Part shown: positions 24,122 to 35,315 of the stretch, in pieces
How positions within the stretch are numbered: position 1 is the first letter of the stretch
How the letters are laid out: every line of letters starts with the position of its first letter
From: an uncultured Prochlorococcus sp.
GTDB lineage: Bacteria; Cyanobacteriota; Cyanobacteriia; PCC-6307; Cyanobiaceae
DNA: 59,618 bases
Assembly: GCA_913048245.1 (NCBI GenBank)
Contig: CAJWWR010000005.1
Span: 1-59,618, forward strand
Direction of reading: 5' to 3'
Program-made: the position numbers and the translations under genes
Notes under the pieces: model-generated
Seen by the model: only the letters and a program-made list of their open reading frames with translations
What the model was told of the DNA's origin: nothing
The model's database searches: none

Positions 24122-25354
24122 TTGCAAGAAAGACGTATTTATTCAAAATACACTACGAAATCAAATATTACAGATATTAATAATTTACCCAAGGAAATTA
24201 CCAATCCTTCAAACCAAATAATTGGATTACCCTGGAAACTTTGGCCTTATGAAGGGAAAATGCTTCTTCTATTAATAGTTATATGGATGATTTTTGGCAT
24301 TTTTGTACTGGGTTCAGCAAGTTCTTGGGTGGCGAGCAAAGAAATGGGAGATTGGTCCTTCTATATTAAGAGGCAAATTATTTGGTACATTCCTAGCCTG
24401 ACTGGATCTTTTATTATTTTTCAATCAAACATTAGGGATCTTTTGAAAATATCAAGAGTACTTTTGTATTCATTCATCATTATGATTGGCCTCACAATCA
24501 TATTTGGAACAACCATCAACGGCTCATCTAGATGGTTAATCTTAGGTCCATTACAAGTTCAGCCATCTGAATTAATTAAACCTTTCCTAATTTTGGAGGC
24601 AGCAAACTTGTTTGCTCATTGGAATTTAGTAAAAAAAGGAAAGAAAATAATATCAACATTAACTTTTGGATTAATAATTTTTTTGATAATGTTACAACCC
24701 AATTTAAGTACTGCTGGTTTAGCAGGAATATTATTGTGGATAATGGCTCTATGTGGTGGAGTGAGGTTGAGTTCCTTATCTCTATTAGCTGTAAGTGGTT
24801 TCCTGAGTGCCGTTTTGAGTATTCTCAGAAACGAATATCAAAGACAAAGAATTATTTCATTTCTTGACCCTTGGAAAGATCCAGAAGGTATTGGCTATCA
24901 ATTAATTCAAAGCCTACTTGCTATTGGTTCAGGAGGATTATTTGGCCAAGGTTATGGCTTATCAATGCAGAAATTACAATATCTACCAATTCAAAGTACG
25001 GATTTTATTTTTGCTATTTTTGCAGAGGAATTTGGACTTTTAGGTTCAATTTTGTTATTAACTTTCTTATCCTTTTTTTCATATATAAGTTTAAGAATTG
25101 CAATTAAGTGCAGAAACAATTACACAAAACTAGTGGCCGTTGGTTGTGGAACATTACTTATTGGCCAATCTTTAATGCATATTGCAGTTACAACAGGTTC
25201 AATGCCTACAACTGGCCTCCCTTTCCCATTTATAAGCTATGGAGGAAACTCACTTGTTGCATCAACATTTATTGCTTCATTGCTACTACGTTGCTCATTG
25301 GAGTCGACAGGTCTTATAGGAATTATTAGTACAAGAAAGAAGAAAATTAGTTAG
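24122..25354 (+). CDS. ftsW: FtsW/RodA/SpoVE-family protein
   Basis: 410 aa polytopic protein; 'GSSRWLILGPLQVQPSELIKP', 'TTGLPFPFISYGGNSL'; TTG start (in-frame stop just upstream). Confidence 0.9.
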   Translation: MQERRIYSKYTTKSNITDINNLPKEITNPSNQIIGLPWKLWPYEGKMLLLLIVIWMIFGIFVLGSASSWVASKEMGDWSFYIKRQIIWYIPSLTGSFIIFQSNIRDLLKISRVLLYSFIIMIGLTIIFGTTINGSSRWLILGPLQVQPSELIKPFLILEAANLFAHWNLVKKGKKIISTLTFGLIIFLIMLQPNLSTAGLAGILLWIMALCGGVRLSSLSLLAVSGFLSAVLSILRNEYQRQRIISFLDPWKDPEGIGYQLIQSLLAIGSGGLFGQGYGLSMQKLQYLPIQSTDFIFAIFAEEFGLLGSILLLTFLSFFSYISLRIAIKCRNNYTKLVAVGCGTLLIGQSLMHIAVTTGSMPTTGLPFPFISYGGNSLVASTFIASLLLRCSLESTGLIGIISTRKKKIS

Positions 25355-25434
25355 AATTATTCCACATCATAACTAAAAGTATTCAATCAATCAATTTAAT
25401 TATTTCTGAGTTAGCTCAAAAAGGTAACCTACTT

Positions 25435-26097
25435 ATGGAACAAAGCATAAGTAGTCCAGGTCCTTTTACAATAATATTTATCTTTACCGCAGGGCTTCTA
25501 ACAAGTTTAGGACCGTGTTCACTTTCATTACTTCCAGTAACTATTGCCTACATAGGTGGAACAGACAGTAAAAAAAATGAACCTAAAATTTTGAGTTTTT
25601 GTGGAGGCGTGATATTTTCTCTTGTTTTTTTAGGAGCAATTAGTGGTTTTCTGGGCAAAATATATGGCCAATTGCCAAGCTCATTCACAATAATAGTTTC
25701 ACTATTTGCGATCGTCATGGGATTGAACCTCATTGGGTTAGTAAAAATTCAACTTCCAAATGGTCCTAGTCTTGATTTCATTAAGAATAATACACCTGCT
25801 TTTTTTACACCTTTTGTTACGGGAACTGCATTTGGGTTGGCATCCTCCCCTTGTATTACACCAGTTTTAGCAACACTTCTGGCATGGGTATCTCAAGCAA
25901 AAAGTCCATTGATCTCTATTATTTTCCTATTCTTTTTTGGGTTAGGACAAGTAACCCCACTACTAATTGCAGGAATTACCACAAAGAGTTTGAAAAATTT
26001 ATTAGAGTTTAGAAAATACAGTCAATTTATTCCTACTTTCAGCGGTATTATACTTTTAACTTTAGGAATACTAAATATTCTTTCTAAATGGATTTAA
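25435..26097 (+). CDS. ccdA: Cytochrome c biogenesis protein CcdA
   Basis: 220 aa; 'TAGLLTSLGPCSLSLLPVTIAYIGG', 'GLASSPCITPVLATLL'. Confidence 0.94.
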   Translation: MEQSISSPGPFTIIFIFTAGLLTSLGPCSLSLLPVTIAYIGGTDSKKNEPKILSFCGGVIFSLVFLGAISGFLGKIYGQLPSSFTIIVSLFAIVMGLNLIGLVKIQLPNGPSLDFIKNNTPAFFTPFVTGTAFGLASSPCITPVLATLLAWVSQAKSPLISIIFLFFFGLGQVTPLLIAGITTKSLKNLLEFRKYSQFIPTFSGIILLTLGILNILSKWI

Positions 26098-27383
26098 TGG
26101 TTTCTTTTAGAAAATTAATTCTGTTTATATCAAGTCTTAGATTTGCGATTTTACTAATACTTTTTATCGCTTTCTCGAGTGGAATAGGGACTTTTATTCC
26201 ACAAGGTGCTGTCTATTCTGATTATCTATCTCAATATGATTCAAATCCAATATTAGGATTAATAGATGGCCAAAAGATTTTATTTCTTGAATTAGATCAT
26301 ATTTATACAAGTCATTGGTTTTTAGGGTCTTTAGTTCTTTTATGCTGTTCTCTAGCAGCATGCAGCTTCAAAAGACAAATACCATCTCTAAAATCTTCAT
26401 TTAAGTGGAAAGATTATGATACATCAAAAAAATTTGAAAAGCTCGAATTAGCTAGTGAATGGGAAATAGATAAAAATACAGAAATTATTCGTTATGCAGA
26501 GACTCTTTTAAAAAAAAAAGGATGGGAAACTCTTACAAAAAAAAATAGATTATCAGCCCGTAAAGGGCTAATCGGTAAAATTGGCCCAATAGTAGTTCAT
26601 ATTGGATTAATAATTCTTTTAATTGGCTCTGCATATGGAAACATAACTCACATAACAAAAGAACAATATTTAACTCCAAATGAGAAATTAGATCTTATCA
26701 ATGATGATTCAAATGAAAAGTTAACAATTCAATTGAAAGACTTTACCATTGATAGAGAAATTGATGGGAAACCATCGCAATTTATATCAGATTTAGAATT
26801 TAGTGACTCTGAGATAAAAAATAGAGAATCAAAGGTATTAAAAGTAAATCATCCAATAAGATATAAGGGGATAACTATCTATCAGGCGGATTGGGCAATT
26901 GCAAATATTATTTTAAAAATAGACGATATAGTCTATCAACTTCAATTAAAAGAAATACCTGAAATTGGTCAACAGATTTGGGGCATACTCATAGAACTAG
27001 GAAAAGAAAAAAAGTATAATTATTTATTAACAGTGGACAATGAAAATGGGCCAGTGAGAGCTTATAGAACAGTAGATTTTTCGGAGACTGATATTTACCC
27101 AGGCAATGAAAAGTCAGAGATAAATCAATCAATTATTGAACTAATAAAAATAATTCCAAGCAGTGGAATAATAATTAAAAGTGATCCATCCATACCGTTT
27201 ATATATTTTTCTTTTTTTGTAATCATGGTTGGTACTATCCTCAGTTTGATATCAACAAAGCAAATATGGATTTTTGAGAATGTTGATTCTAAAAAATTAT
27301 TCTTTGGAGGTTTAAGTAATAAAAATTTATCGGGATTTAGAAGCGAGTTTCTTGAGATTCTTTCTCAAATTAGAGATTTTTAA
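26088..27383 (+). CDS. ccs1: Cytochrome c biogenesis protein Ccs1/CcsB (ResB family)
   Basis: 431 aa; '[26 protein letters not shown]', '[22 protein letters not shown]'; overlaps ccdA. Confidence 0.93.
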   Translation: MDLMVSFRKLILFISSLRFAILLILFIAFSSGIGTFIPQGAVYSDYLSQYDSNPILGLIDGQKILFLELDHIYTSHWFLGSLVLLCCSLAACSFKRQIPSLKSSFKWKDYDTSKKFEKLELASEWEIDKNTEIIRYAETLLKKKGWETLTKKNRLSARKGLIGKIGPIVVHIGLIILLIGSAYGNITHITKEQYLTPNEKLDLINDDSNEKLTIQLKDFTIDREIDGKPSQFISDLEFSDSEIKNRESKVLKVNHPIRYKGITIYQADWAIANIILKIDDIVYQLQLKEIPEIGQQIWGILIELGKEKKYNYLLTVDNENGPVRAYRTVDFSETDIYPGNEKSEINQSIIELIKIIPSSGIIIKSDPSIPFIYFSFFVIMVGTILSLISTKQIWIFENVDSKKLFFGGLSNKNLSGFRSEFLEILSQIRDF

Positions 27384-27787
27384 TTTTTCTTCTCGCCTGT
27401 AAAAATATCCAGTTGCATAGTAACGTTTCCACGAGGATTAAAATTTGCATGCAAATGCAACCAATGAGGAGAGGCAGTCTCTGTGAGATCATCCATTATT
27501 CTATTAACAACTTCTTCATGAGAAATTTCTTTATCTCTGTAAGAATTGATATAAAGTTTAAGAGATTTGAGCTCATATACTTTTTCTTTTGGTTGGTACT
27601 TGATTTGTAGCGTTGCGAAATCAGGGTATCCAGAAAAAGGACATTTACAAGTAAACTCTGGCAAATCAATAGTTATTTCATAAATTCTTTTTTTATTCGG
27701 ATTTTCAAAGCAAATAATTTCAGATTCGTTAATAATCCTCTCTCCATATAACGGACTATTGGTTGCTTTTTCTAAATTAGTCATCAT
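27380..27787 (-). CDS. queF: NADPH-dependent 7-cyano-7-deazaguanine reductase QueF
   Basis: 135 aa; '[25 protein letters not shown]...ESLKLY'-type motif, 'ANFNPRGN'. Confidence 0.95.
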   Translation of the reverse strand: MMTNLEKATNSPLYGERIINESEIICFENPNKKRIYEITIDLPEFTCKCPFSGYPDFATLQIKYQPKEKVYELKSLKLYINSYRDKEISHEEVVNRIMDDLTETASPHWLHLHANFNPRGNVTMQLDIFTGEKKN

Positions 27788-27965
27788 TTTATACCCTATT
27801 ATTCTAAAAATAATTAAAAAAAAACAATTAAGCCAAAGTTTTTGTTTAGATGAAGTTAACTTTTAAAGACCAGTAGGTAATTTAGATATAAATAGAATTT
27901 GGTATCAAAAGACACATTTTAAGAGTCTATTAGAGAGTAGATAATAAACATCGGAATAAATCTTT

Positions 27966-28211
27966 ATGGACATTTTCTTGAGCAACGTTGATAATAAATT
28001 CAACAAATCCCTGACCCCTACCAGTGTTCATGGAATGTTATGGTTGCAAACCCATTTTGAGGACTCTCAATGGGAAGCATTAGCAGATGGTAGAGTCTTA
28101 ATCTCTGAAGAAGATGCACAATTACTCAAAAATGATGCTGAATTAGCGGGAGTAGTGATCGAATTTATCTCAGATTTGTCAATTCTGGATGTTTTACAAA
28201 AAACAAATTAG
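27966..28211 (+). CDS. Small conserved-looking hypothetical upstream of glnB
   Basis: 81 aa complete ORF in a coding-consistent gap, co-oriented with glnB. Confidence 0.7.
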   Translation: MDIFLSNVDNKFNKSLTPTSVHGMLWLQTHFEDSQWEALADGRVLISEEDAQLLKNDAELAGVVIEFISDLSILDVLQKTN

Positions 28212-28229
28212 TATTAGCTTGTTAACTAA

Positions 28230-29386
<1,157 letters not shown>

Positions 29387-29712
29387 TTATTTAAACTCAA
29401 AACTATTCATATTTAATCTATTGCAGTATTTAATTAGATGGATTACCAATAATTTTTCTTGTGAAAATAAGCATATGATAATTTTCTCATAAGCCATGCA
29501 ATACGACTACTGTCTTTTTAAATATAATGAGTATCAGAGATTCCCTAAAGAATAAAATCACACATTAACTTTATCAAATAATTTATTTAAAATCTGATTT
29601 TAAGGCAATTAACAACTGATAGAAAATATGTTCAATGATGATTAGATCTTAAAACTTACGAGCCATTATGTGAATTTAGTTATAAAGTTTAATATGTAAA
29701 TCATAAAAAATA

Positions 29713-31008
29713 ATGATTGAGAGATACACCCTACCAGAAATGGGAGAAATCTGGACGGAAAATGCAAAATTTCAAAGTTGGCTGGATGTTGAAATTGCCG
29801 CATGTAAAGCTAATTATGAATTAGGAAATTTACCAAAAGAACAGCTAAATCATATTACCGCAAATGCAAATTTCAACTCTGAAAGAATTAAAGATATTGA
29901 AAAAGAGGTAAAGCATGATGTTATTGCCTTCCTAACAAATCTAAATGAATATGTAGGAGATGCGGGCAGATACATTCACGTAGGAATGACTAGTAGCGAT
30001 GTCTTAGATACAGGCTTATCATTACAACTAAAAGATTCTTGTGATTTACTGATAAAAGAGATAGCAAATTTAGAAGAACAAATTAGAAAACTTGCACGAA
30101 AACATAAGAATACAATCATGATTGGGAGATCACATGCGATACATGGTGAGCCAATCTCATTTGGATTTAAATTGGCAGGCTGGTTAGCAGAGATTCTTAG
30201 AAATAAAAAAAGACTAATATCACTTAAAGATTTAATCTCCACAGGACAAATAAGTGGTGCAATGGGAACTTATGCCAATACAGATCCCGAGGTAGAGTCT
30301 ATCGCATGCAATTTATTAGGTTTAAAGCCAGATACAGCAAGTACTCAAGTTATTTCAAGAGACAGACATGCTGAGTATGTACAAACTCTTGCCTTGGTAG
30401 GTTCTTCCTTGGATCGTTTTGCTACCGAAATAAGAAACTTACAGAGAACTGATGTTTTAGAAGTCGAAGAGGGCTTTTCTATAGGCCAGAAAGGTAGTTC
30501 GGCAATGCCACACAAAAGAAATCCCATAAGAAGTGAGCGAGTAAGCGGCTTATCAAGGGTCTTAAAGAGCTATGTCAATACTGCATTAGAAAATGTCTCT
30601 CTTTGGCATGAAAGAGACATTAGCCATAGTTCGAATGAAAGAATTATGTTGCCTGACGTTTCTATCTGCCTCCATTTCATGCTAAGAGAGATGACAGAAA
30701 TTATATCTAATTTGCAAATTTATCCAGAAAATATGCTTGATAATATGAACAGATATGGAGGTGTGATTTTTAGTCAAAAAGTTTTACTTATTCTTGTAGA
30801 AAAAGGTATGTCTAGAGAAGAAGCATATAAACTTGTCCAAAAGAATGCTCATTTAGCTTGGAACACTAAAAATGGAAATTTTAGAAAGAATATAGAAAAC
30901 GACTCTAAAATTAAGGAAAGAATAACAATAACTGAAATAGACGAATGCTTTAACCCAAAAATTCACTTGGCTAATTTAAATGTAATATGGGAAAGGTTAG
31001 GGATTTAA
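29713..31008 (+). CDS. purB: Adenylosuccinate lyase
   Basis: 431 aa; signature 'GSSAMPHKRNP'; 'MIERYTLPEMGEIWTE'. Confidence 0.97.
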   Translation: MIERYTLPEMGEIWTENAKFQSWLDVEIAACKANYELGNLPKEQLNHITANANFNSERIKDIEKEVKHDVIAFLTNLNEYVGDAGRYIHVGMTSSDVLDTGLSLQLKDSCDLLIKEIANLEEQIRKLARKHKNTIMIGRSHAIHGEPISFGFKLAGWLAEILRNKKRLISLKDLISTGQISGAMGTYANTDPEVESIACNLLGLKPDTASTQVISRDRHAEYVQTLALVGSSLDRFATEIRNLQRTDVLEVEEGFSIGQKGSSAMPHKRNPIRSERVSGLSRVLKSYVNTALENVSLWHERDISHSSNERIMLPDVSICLHFMLREMTEIISNLQIYPENMLDNMNRYGGVIFSQKVLLILVEKGMSREEAYKLVQKNAHLAWNTKNGNFRKNIENDSKIKERITITEIDECFNPKIHLANLNVIWERLGI

Positions 31009-31064
31009 AATTAAATTACTTAATTACTAAATTATAATGAGAAAATTTAGATTACTAAAAAATA

Positions 31065-32450
31065 ATGAAACAAAAACATAGATTAGAAAAAGATAGTTTA
31101 GGCACAATTAACGTTCCAGAAACTGCTTTGTGGGGGGCACAAACGCAGAGATCCATTGAGAATTTTAGTACTGGGGAAGAATTAGTACCTTTAAATTTAA
31201 TTTATTCAATATCTTTAATAAAAAAAGCGTCGGCAATAGCAAATTTTAATTTAGGATTAATAAATGAACAGAAGAAAGACCTTATTGTTTTAAGCTGTGA
31301 AGAAATTATTAAAGGTTTTCACAACAGTCAATTCCCTCTCAAAATTTGGCAAACGGGAAGTGGTACTCAAACCAATATGAACGTTAATGAGGTAATTTCA
31401 AATATCGCATGTTTAAAAACAAATACAAAATTGGGTAGTCAATATCCACTCCATCCTAATGATGATGTGAACAAATCACAATCTACTAATGATACTTTTC
31501 CAGCTGCTATACAAATAGCTGTTTTAATCGAAATCAAAAAGAAACTACTTCCCTCCATCGAAAAAATCAATATCGCATTTGAAAAAAAAATACAACAATG
31601 GAACAAAATAATTAAGATTGGTAGGACTCATTTTCAGGACGCAGTACCAATATCTTTGGGACAAGAATTGTCAGCTTGGAGAAAGCAATTAGAAGATGCT
31701 AAATGCTCTATCGAATCAAATCTTGATTCCTTATATAGTTTACCTTTGGGTGGCACTGCAGTAGGAACTGGTATCAACTGTCCAATAATGTTTAGTGAGA
31801 AAGTTACTAATATAATTGCCAGTGAGACTAAATTACCTTTTTCAGATTCAAAAAATAATTTTGCATTAATGGCTTCACATGATCGTTTAGCTAGTTTAAT
31901 GAGTGCTTTAAAAAACCTATCTTGCTCATTATTTAAGATTTCAAATGATATAAAAATATTATCTTCAGGACCGAGGTCTGGTATTTATGAATTAATAATT
32001 CCTGCGAACGAGCCTGGAAGCTCAATTATGCCAGGCAAGGTAAATCCAACCCAATGCGAAGCATTATCAATGATATGTGCACAAATAATGGGATATGAAT
32101 ATGCAGTTTCCATAGCGAACTCAAGCGGAACCTTACAAATGAATGAATATAAACCACTCATAGGTTTTAACATAATTAAAACAATCCACTTATTAAATGA
32201 AGGCATTGATAATTTTAGGGTTAAATTAATTGAGGATATGGAACCTAATTACAAAAAAATAAAATCCAATTTAGAAAACTCATTAATGTTGATAACTGCA
32301 CTAGTACCAGAGATTGGTTATGAAAAATCCGCCCAGATTGCTAATTATGCTTTTAAGGAATCAATTAGCCTAAAAGAGGCCAATTTAGAATTAGGGTTTT
32401 TGAGTGGGGATAAATTCGATGAGTTGATCAAAAGTGAAAATATGATCTAA
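31065..32450 (+). CDS. fumC: Class II fumarate hydratase
   Basis: 461 aa; signature 'GSSIMPGKVNPTQ', 'TGSGTQTNMNVNEV'. Confidence 0.96.
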   Translation: MKQKHRLEKDSLGTINVPETALWGAQTQRSIENFSTGEELVPLNLIYSISLIKKASAIANFNLGLINEQKKDLIVLSCEEIIKGFHNSQFPLKIWQTGSGTQTNMNVNEVISNIACLKTNTKLGSQYPLHPNDDVNKSQSTNDTFPAAIQIAVLIEIKKKLLPSIEKINIAFEKKIQQWNKIIKIGRTHFQDAVPISLGQELSAWRKQLEDAKCSIESNLDSLYSLPLGGTAVGTGINCPIMFSEKVTNIIASETKLPFSDSKNNFALMASHDRLASLMSALKNLSCSLFKISNDIKILSSGPRSGIYELIIPANEPGSSIMPGKVNPTQCEALSMICAQIMGYEYAVSIANSSGTLQMNEYKPLIGFNIIKTIHLLNEGIDNFRVKLIEDMEPNYKKIKSNLENSLMLITALVPEIGYEKSAQIANYAFKESISLKEANLELGFLSGDKFDELIKSENMI

Positions 32451-35182
32451 TTTGGATTGTCAAGTCGCTCAGTAGCAGGATTACTTTGTTCTCTCTGATT
32501 CATTGTCCTTAAATCATGAGATTCAGAAATAGGAAATCTATTTATGGACTTCAAGACTAATTTGATTTTCTTTTTCAGCTTTTCACTGACACCTATACAA
32601 TATTGAACTTGGGATAAAAGATCAATTGTCCGCCTAAATAACCTTACGATATCGCCTTCATCTAGAGAAGTGTTAAAAACTATCTCTCTCCATTTTCTGC
32701 CTTTTGACCATTCTGAAACTAAGCCAGTTAATTCTTTTTCTAAATAAATTGGACAATCAATTGCATATTTCTTTTGTTGGGAATTTATTAGTTTCTTTAA
32801 AACTTCTAACTCTAAAAATGTATCCTTGACTTTTGAAGATGGTAAATAATTACACCATAAATCTTGTCTCCTATAATCGACAGCTATAGCTTGAATAATC
32901 GCTGCAATATCAGGACCATCTAAATCATCTAAATAACCACTCAACAAAACAAGTCCAACCCACAAATTATTCTCTGTTCTCAGTGAAATAATAGAATTAC
33001 CAATCTCTGTCAAATTAAGATCACTAAGACATGCAAAATGGTTAAGGATTTTTATTAAATCGGTAAATTTCTGCCAATTATAATTTTCTTTTAACTTTAA
33101 GACTCTATATCTATCTTCTATTTCTTTTTCAATATCCAATATCTTTTTCCTGGATTTCTTTAATTTCCTAAAATCGCCAAAATTATGGGCTGGATGATTT
33201 TGTATTTCTTTTTCCAACTTGCTTATTACTTTAATCTGGCTAACAACTTCACTTGCTAAGTCATATTGAGGACTTGTTAAATCATAAATCTTAGATATTT
33301 CTACTATTTTGTTAGCAATAATTCTAGAAGAATTATTGCCATGAAATACCTCTCCTAGAAATTTTATATCAGGTTCAACTAATTCATTTATATTTAAACC
33401 TTGAATATCGGGGAAAATATTAACAACATGATTTGGTTTAATTGTTATGTATAAATTATCAAGAGTCAAACAAACTATATTTGTTAATTTATTGGAAAAA
33501 TTATAAATTTTTTTGTAAATTATGGCAGGTATAATCTTTCTATTTATTTGAGGTGCCTTGATAGATAAAAAACTGCCATTATCCAAAAATTTTAATGCAT
33601 TAGCAATTTCTTCTGAGAGTTTTATTGAGGCTTGTTTTTCTAATATTCTAAGCAACCTTCTTTCTTCTTTTAAACGAGCGGTTAATTTTTCATAGGCTTC
33701 AAAATCTTTCCATTCAATATTATTAGTAATTGCTTTTAAATTATTTAATTCCTTTTGAAGAACGCTGAGGTTAAAATTTTCTTCGGTTGATTCATCTAAA
33801 TAAATAAAACTACCAAAACTCCTTTTTATTAATTCTTTTGATTTATCTATATCATAATTTTGAAGTAGATTAAGCACCATTCCATAACTTGGAGTAAATT
33901 GACTAATCAAGGGATTTGGCTTACTTGTAGCTAATAAACTTGCTTCCTTTGCTCCTTCAAATCTATTCTGAACAGCAACCACAAACCCCTTCTTATCTTT
34001 ACCTCTCCTACCCGCTCTACCCGACATTTGTAAAAATTCACTGCTAAATAATAATCTATGACCCTCCTCAGAGCGTTTAGATAAAGAGGAGATTACAGTT
34101 GTTCTTGCAGGCATATTGATTCCAGCAGCTAAAGTCTCAGTAGCAAAGACAACTTTAATTAGCCCTCGAATAAATAAATCTTCTATTAGTTCTCTCCAGG
34201 CAGGAAGCAACCCAGCATGATGTGAGGCTATTCCTCTTTTAAGAGCCTCAAAATGTAACTTATCTTTGATTGCTTCAGGATTATTTTTAGTATATTCATC
34301 TAATCTTTTCTGTATCAAATTTGCCTCATGATAATTTACCAAAGATAAGTCTTTAATATTGTCAATGGCCCTTTCACACCCTTTTCTACTAAAAATAAAG
34401 TAGATTGCAGGTAACATTTTTCTTTCAGCGAGATTTGAGATTACAAAAGCAATAGAAGGTGATTTGGGTTGTTGAATTTTTCCACTTTTATTTTTTCTAT
34501 GTTGACCCTTTGGCGATCTCCAAACTTTGCAATTAGGATGAATGCCATTGCCCTTATCATTTAATAGCGGATGTAATCCTTTTGCACTACAAAATACAAA
34601 GTCAAGTGGAACTGGCCTCTTGTCGCTACTAATCAATTCAGTTGGACCATGTACAAAATTAATCCATTTTGTTAACTGATCCGGGTTAGCTATTGTTGCT
34701 GACAAGGCAATAAGTTGAGTTCTGCTGGGACAATGAATAATTGTTTCCTCCCAAACTGTACCTCTTTGAGGATCATTCATATAATGGCATTCATCAAGAA
34801 CAACAGCCTCTAAATTTAAGAGAGGATCTTCAGAATCATCAAACTCTCCATAAAGCATATTTCTAAAAATCTCAGTTGTCATTACAAGTACAGGTGCGTC
34901 TCTATTAATGCTAATATCGCCAGTTAATAACCCGACTTTATCTGAACCAAACTGATTTGAGAAATCTCTAAATTTCTGGTTTGATAAAGCCTTTAATGGG
35001 GTTGTATAGAATAATCTACTTTGATGGGATAAAGCCCTATAAATAGCAAACTCACCAATAAGTGTCTTTCCAGAACCTGTAGGAGCTGTTAGTACAATTG
35101 AGTTGCCACTGTTTATAGCTTCTATTGATTGCAGTTGAAATTGATCCAGAGGGAAAGGAAATAATACCTCAGGATCAAGCAA
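32447..35182 (-). CDS. Ski2/Mtr4-like DExH-box RNA helicase
   Basis: 911 aa; 'TAPTGSGKTLIGEFA', 'DECHYMND', 'ALSATIAN', 'QMSGRAGRRGKDKKG'; TTG start. Confidence 0.9.
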   Translation of the reverse strand: MLDPEVLFPFPLDQFQLQSIEAINSGNSIVLTAPTGSGKTLIGEFAIYRALSHQSRLFYTTPLKALSNQKFRDFSNQFGSDKVGLLTGDISINRDAPVLVMTTEIFRNMLYGEFDDSEDPLLNLEAVVLDECHYMNDPQRGTVWEETIIHCPSRTQLIALSATIANPDQLTKWINFVHGPTELISSDKRPVPLDFVFCSAKGLHPLLNDKGNGIHPNCKVWRSPKGQHRKNKSGKIQQPKSPSIAFVISNLAERKMLPAIYFIFSRKGCERAIDNIKDLSLVNYHEANLIQKRLDEYTKNNPEAIKDKLHFEALKRGIASHHAGLLPAWRELIEDLFIRGLIKVVFATETLAAGINMPARTTVISSLSKRSEEGHRLLFSSEFLQMSGRAGRRGKDKKGFVVAVQNRFEGAKEASLLATSKPNPLISQFTPSYGMVLNLLQNYDIDKSKELIKRSFGSFIYLDESTEENFNLSVLQKELNNLKAITNNIEWKDFEAYEKLTARLKEERRLLRILEKQASIKLSEEIANALKFLDNGSFLSIKAPQINRKIIPAIIYKKIYNFSNKLTNIVCLTLDNLYITIKPNHVVNIFPDIQGLNINELVEPDIKFLGEVFHGNNSSRIIANKIVEISKIYDLTSPQYDLASEVVSQIKVISKLEKEIQNHPAHNFGDFRKLKKSRKKILDIEKEIEDRYRVLKLKENYNWQKFTDLIKILNHFACLSDLNLTEIGNSIISLRTENNLWVGLVLLSGYLDDLDGPDIAAIIQAIAVDYRRQDLWCNYLPSSKVKDTFLELEVLKKLINSQQKKYAIDCPIYLEKELTGLVSEWSKGRKWREIVFNTSLDEGDIVRLFRRTIDLLSQVQYCIGVSEKLKKKIKLVLKSINRFPISESHDLRTMNQREQSNPATERLDNPN

Positions 35183-35225
35183 TATTTTCGATAGAGATGA
35201 TTTCGAGTTGACTTATTGAGATATG

Positions 35226-35237
35226 ATCTAATTAGAT
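35226..35237. promoter_or_regulatory. 12-bp perfect palindrome in the helicase/bioF divergent intergenic region
   Basis: ATCTAATTAGAT equals its own reverse complement; 78 bp before the bioF start. Confidence 0.35.
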
Positions 35238-35315
35238 ATTAATAAATAAAAGAATTATCTTGCAAACTTTTCTCATAAATCTAGATCTTTCATAAAAAAC
35301 AACCATTAAAAAGAA

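Noticed and set aside
24619-25329. Three plus-strand ORFs inside ftsW in another frame (82, 78, 73 aa)
   Set aside because: Trp/Tyr-rich out-of-frame translations of a membrane-protein gene; not plausible proteins.
27788-27965. Possible preQ1 riboswitch upstream of queF
   Set aside because: Read on the minus strand; no convincing aptamer core or pseudoknot elements seen.
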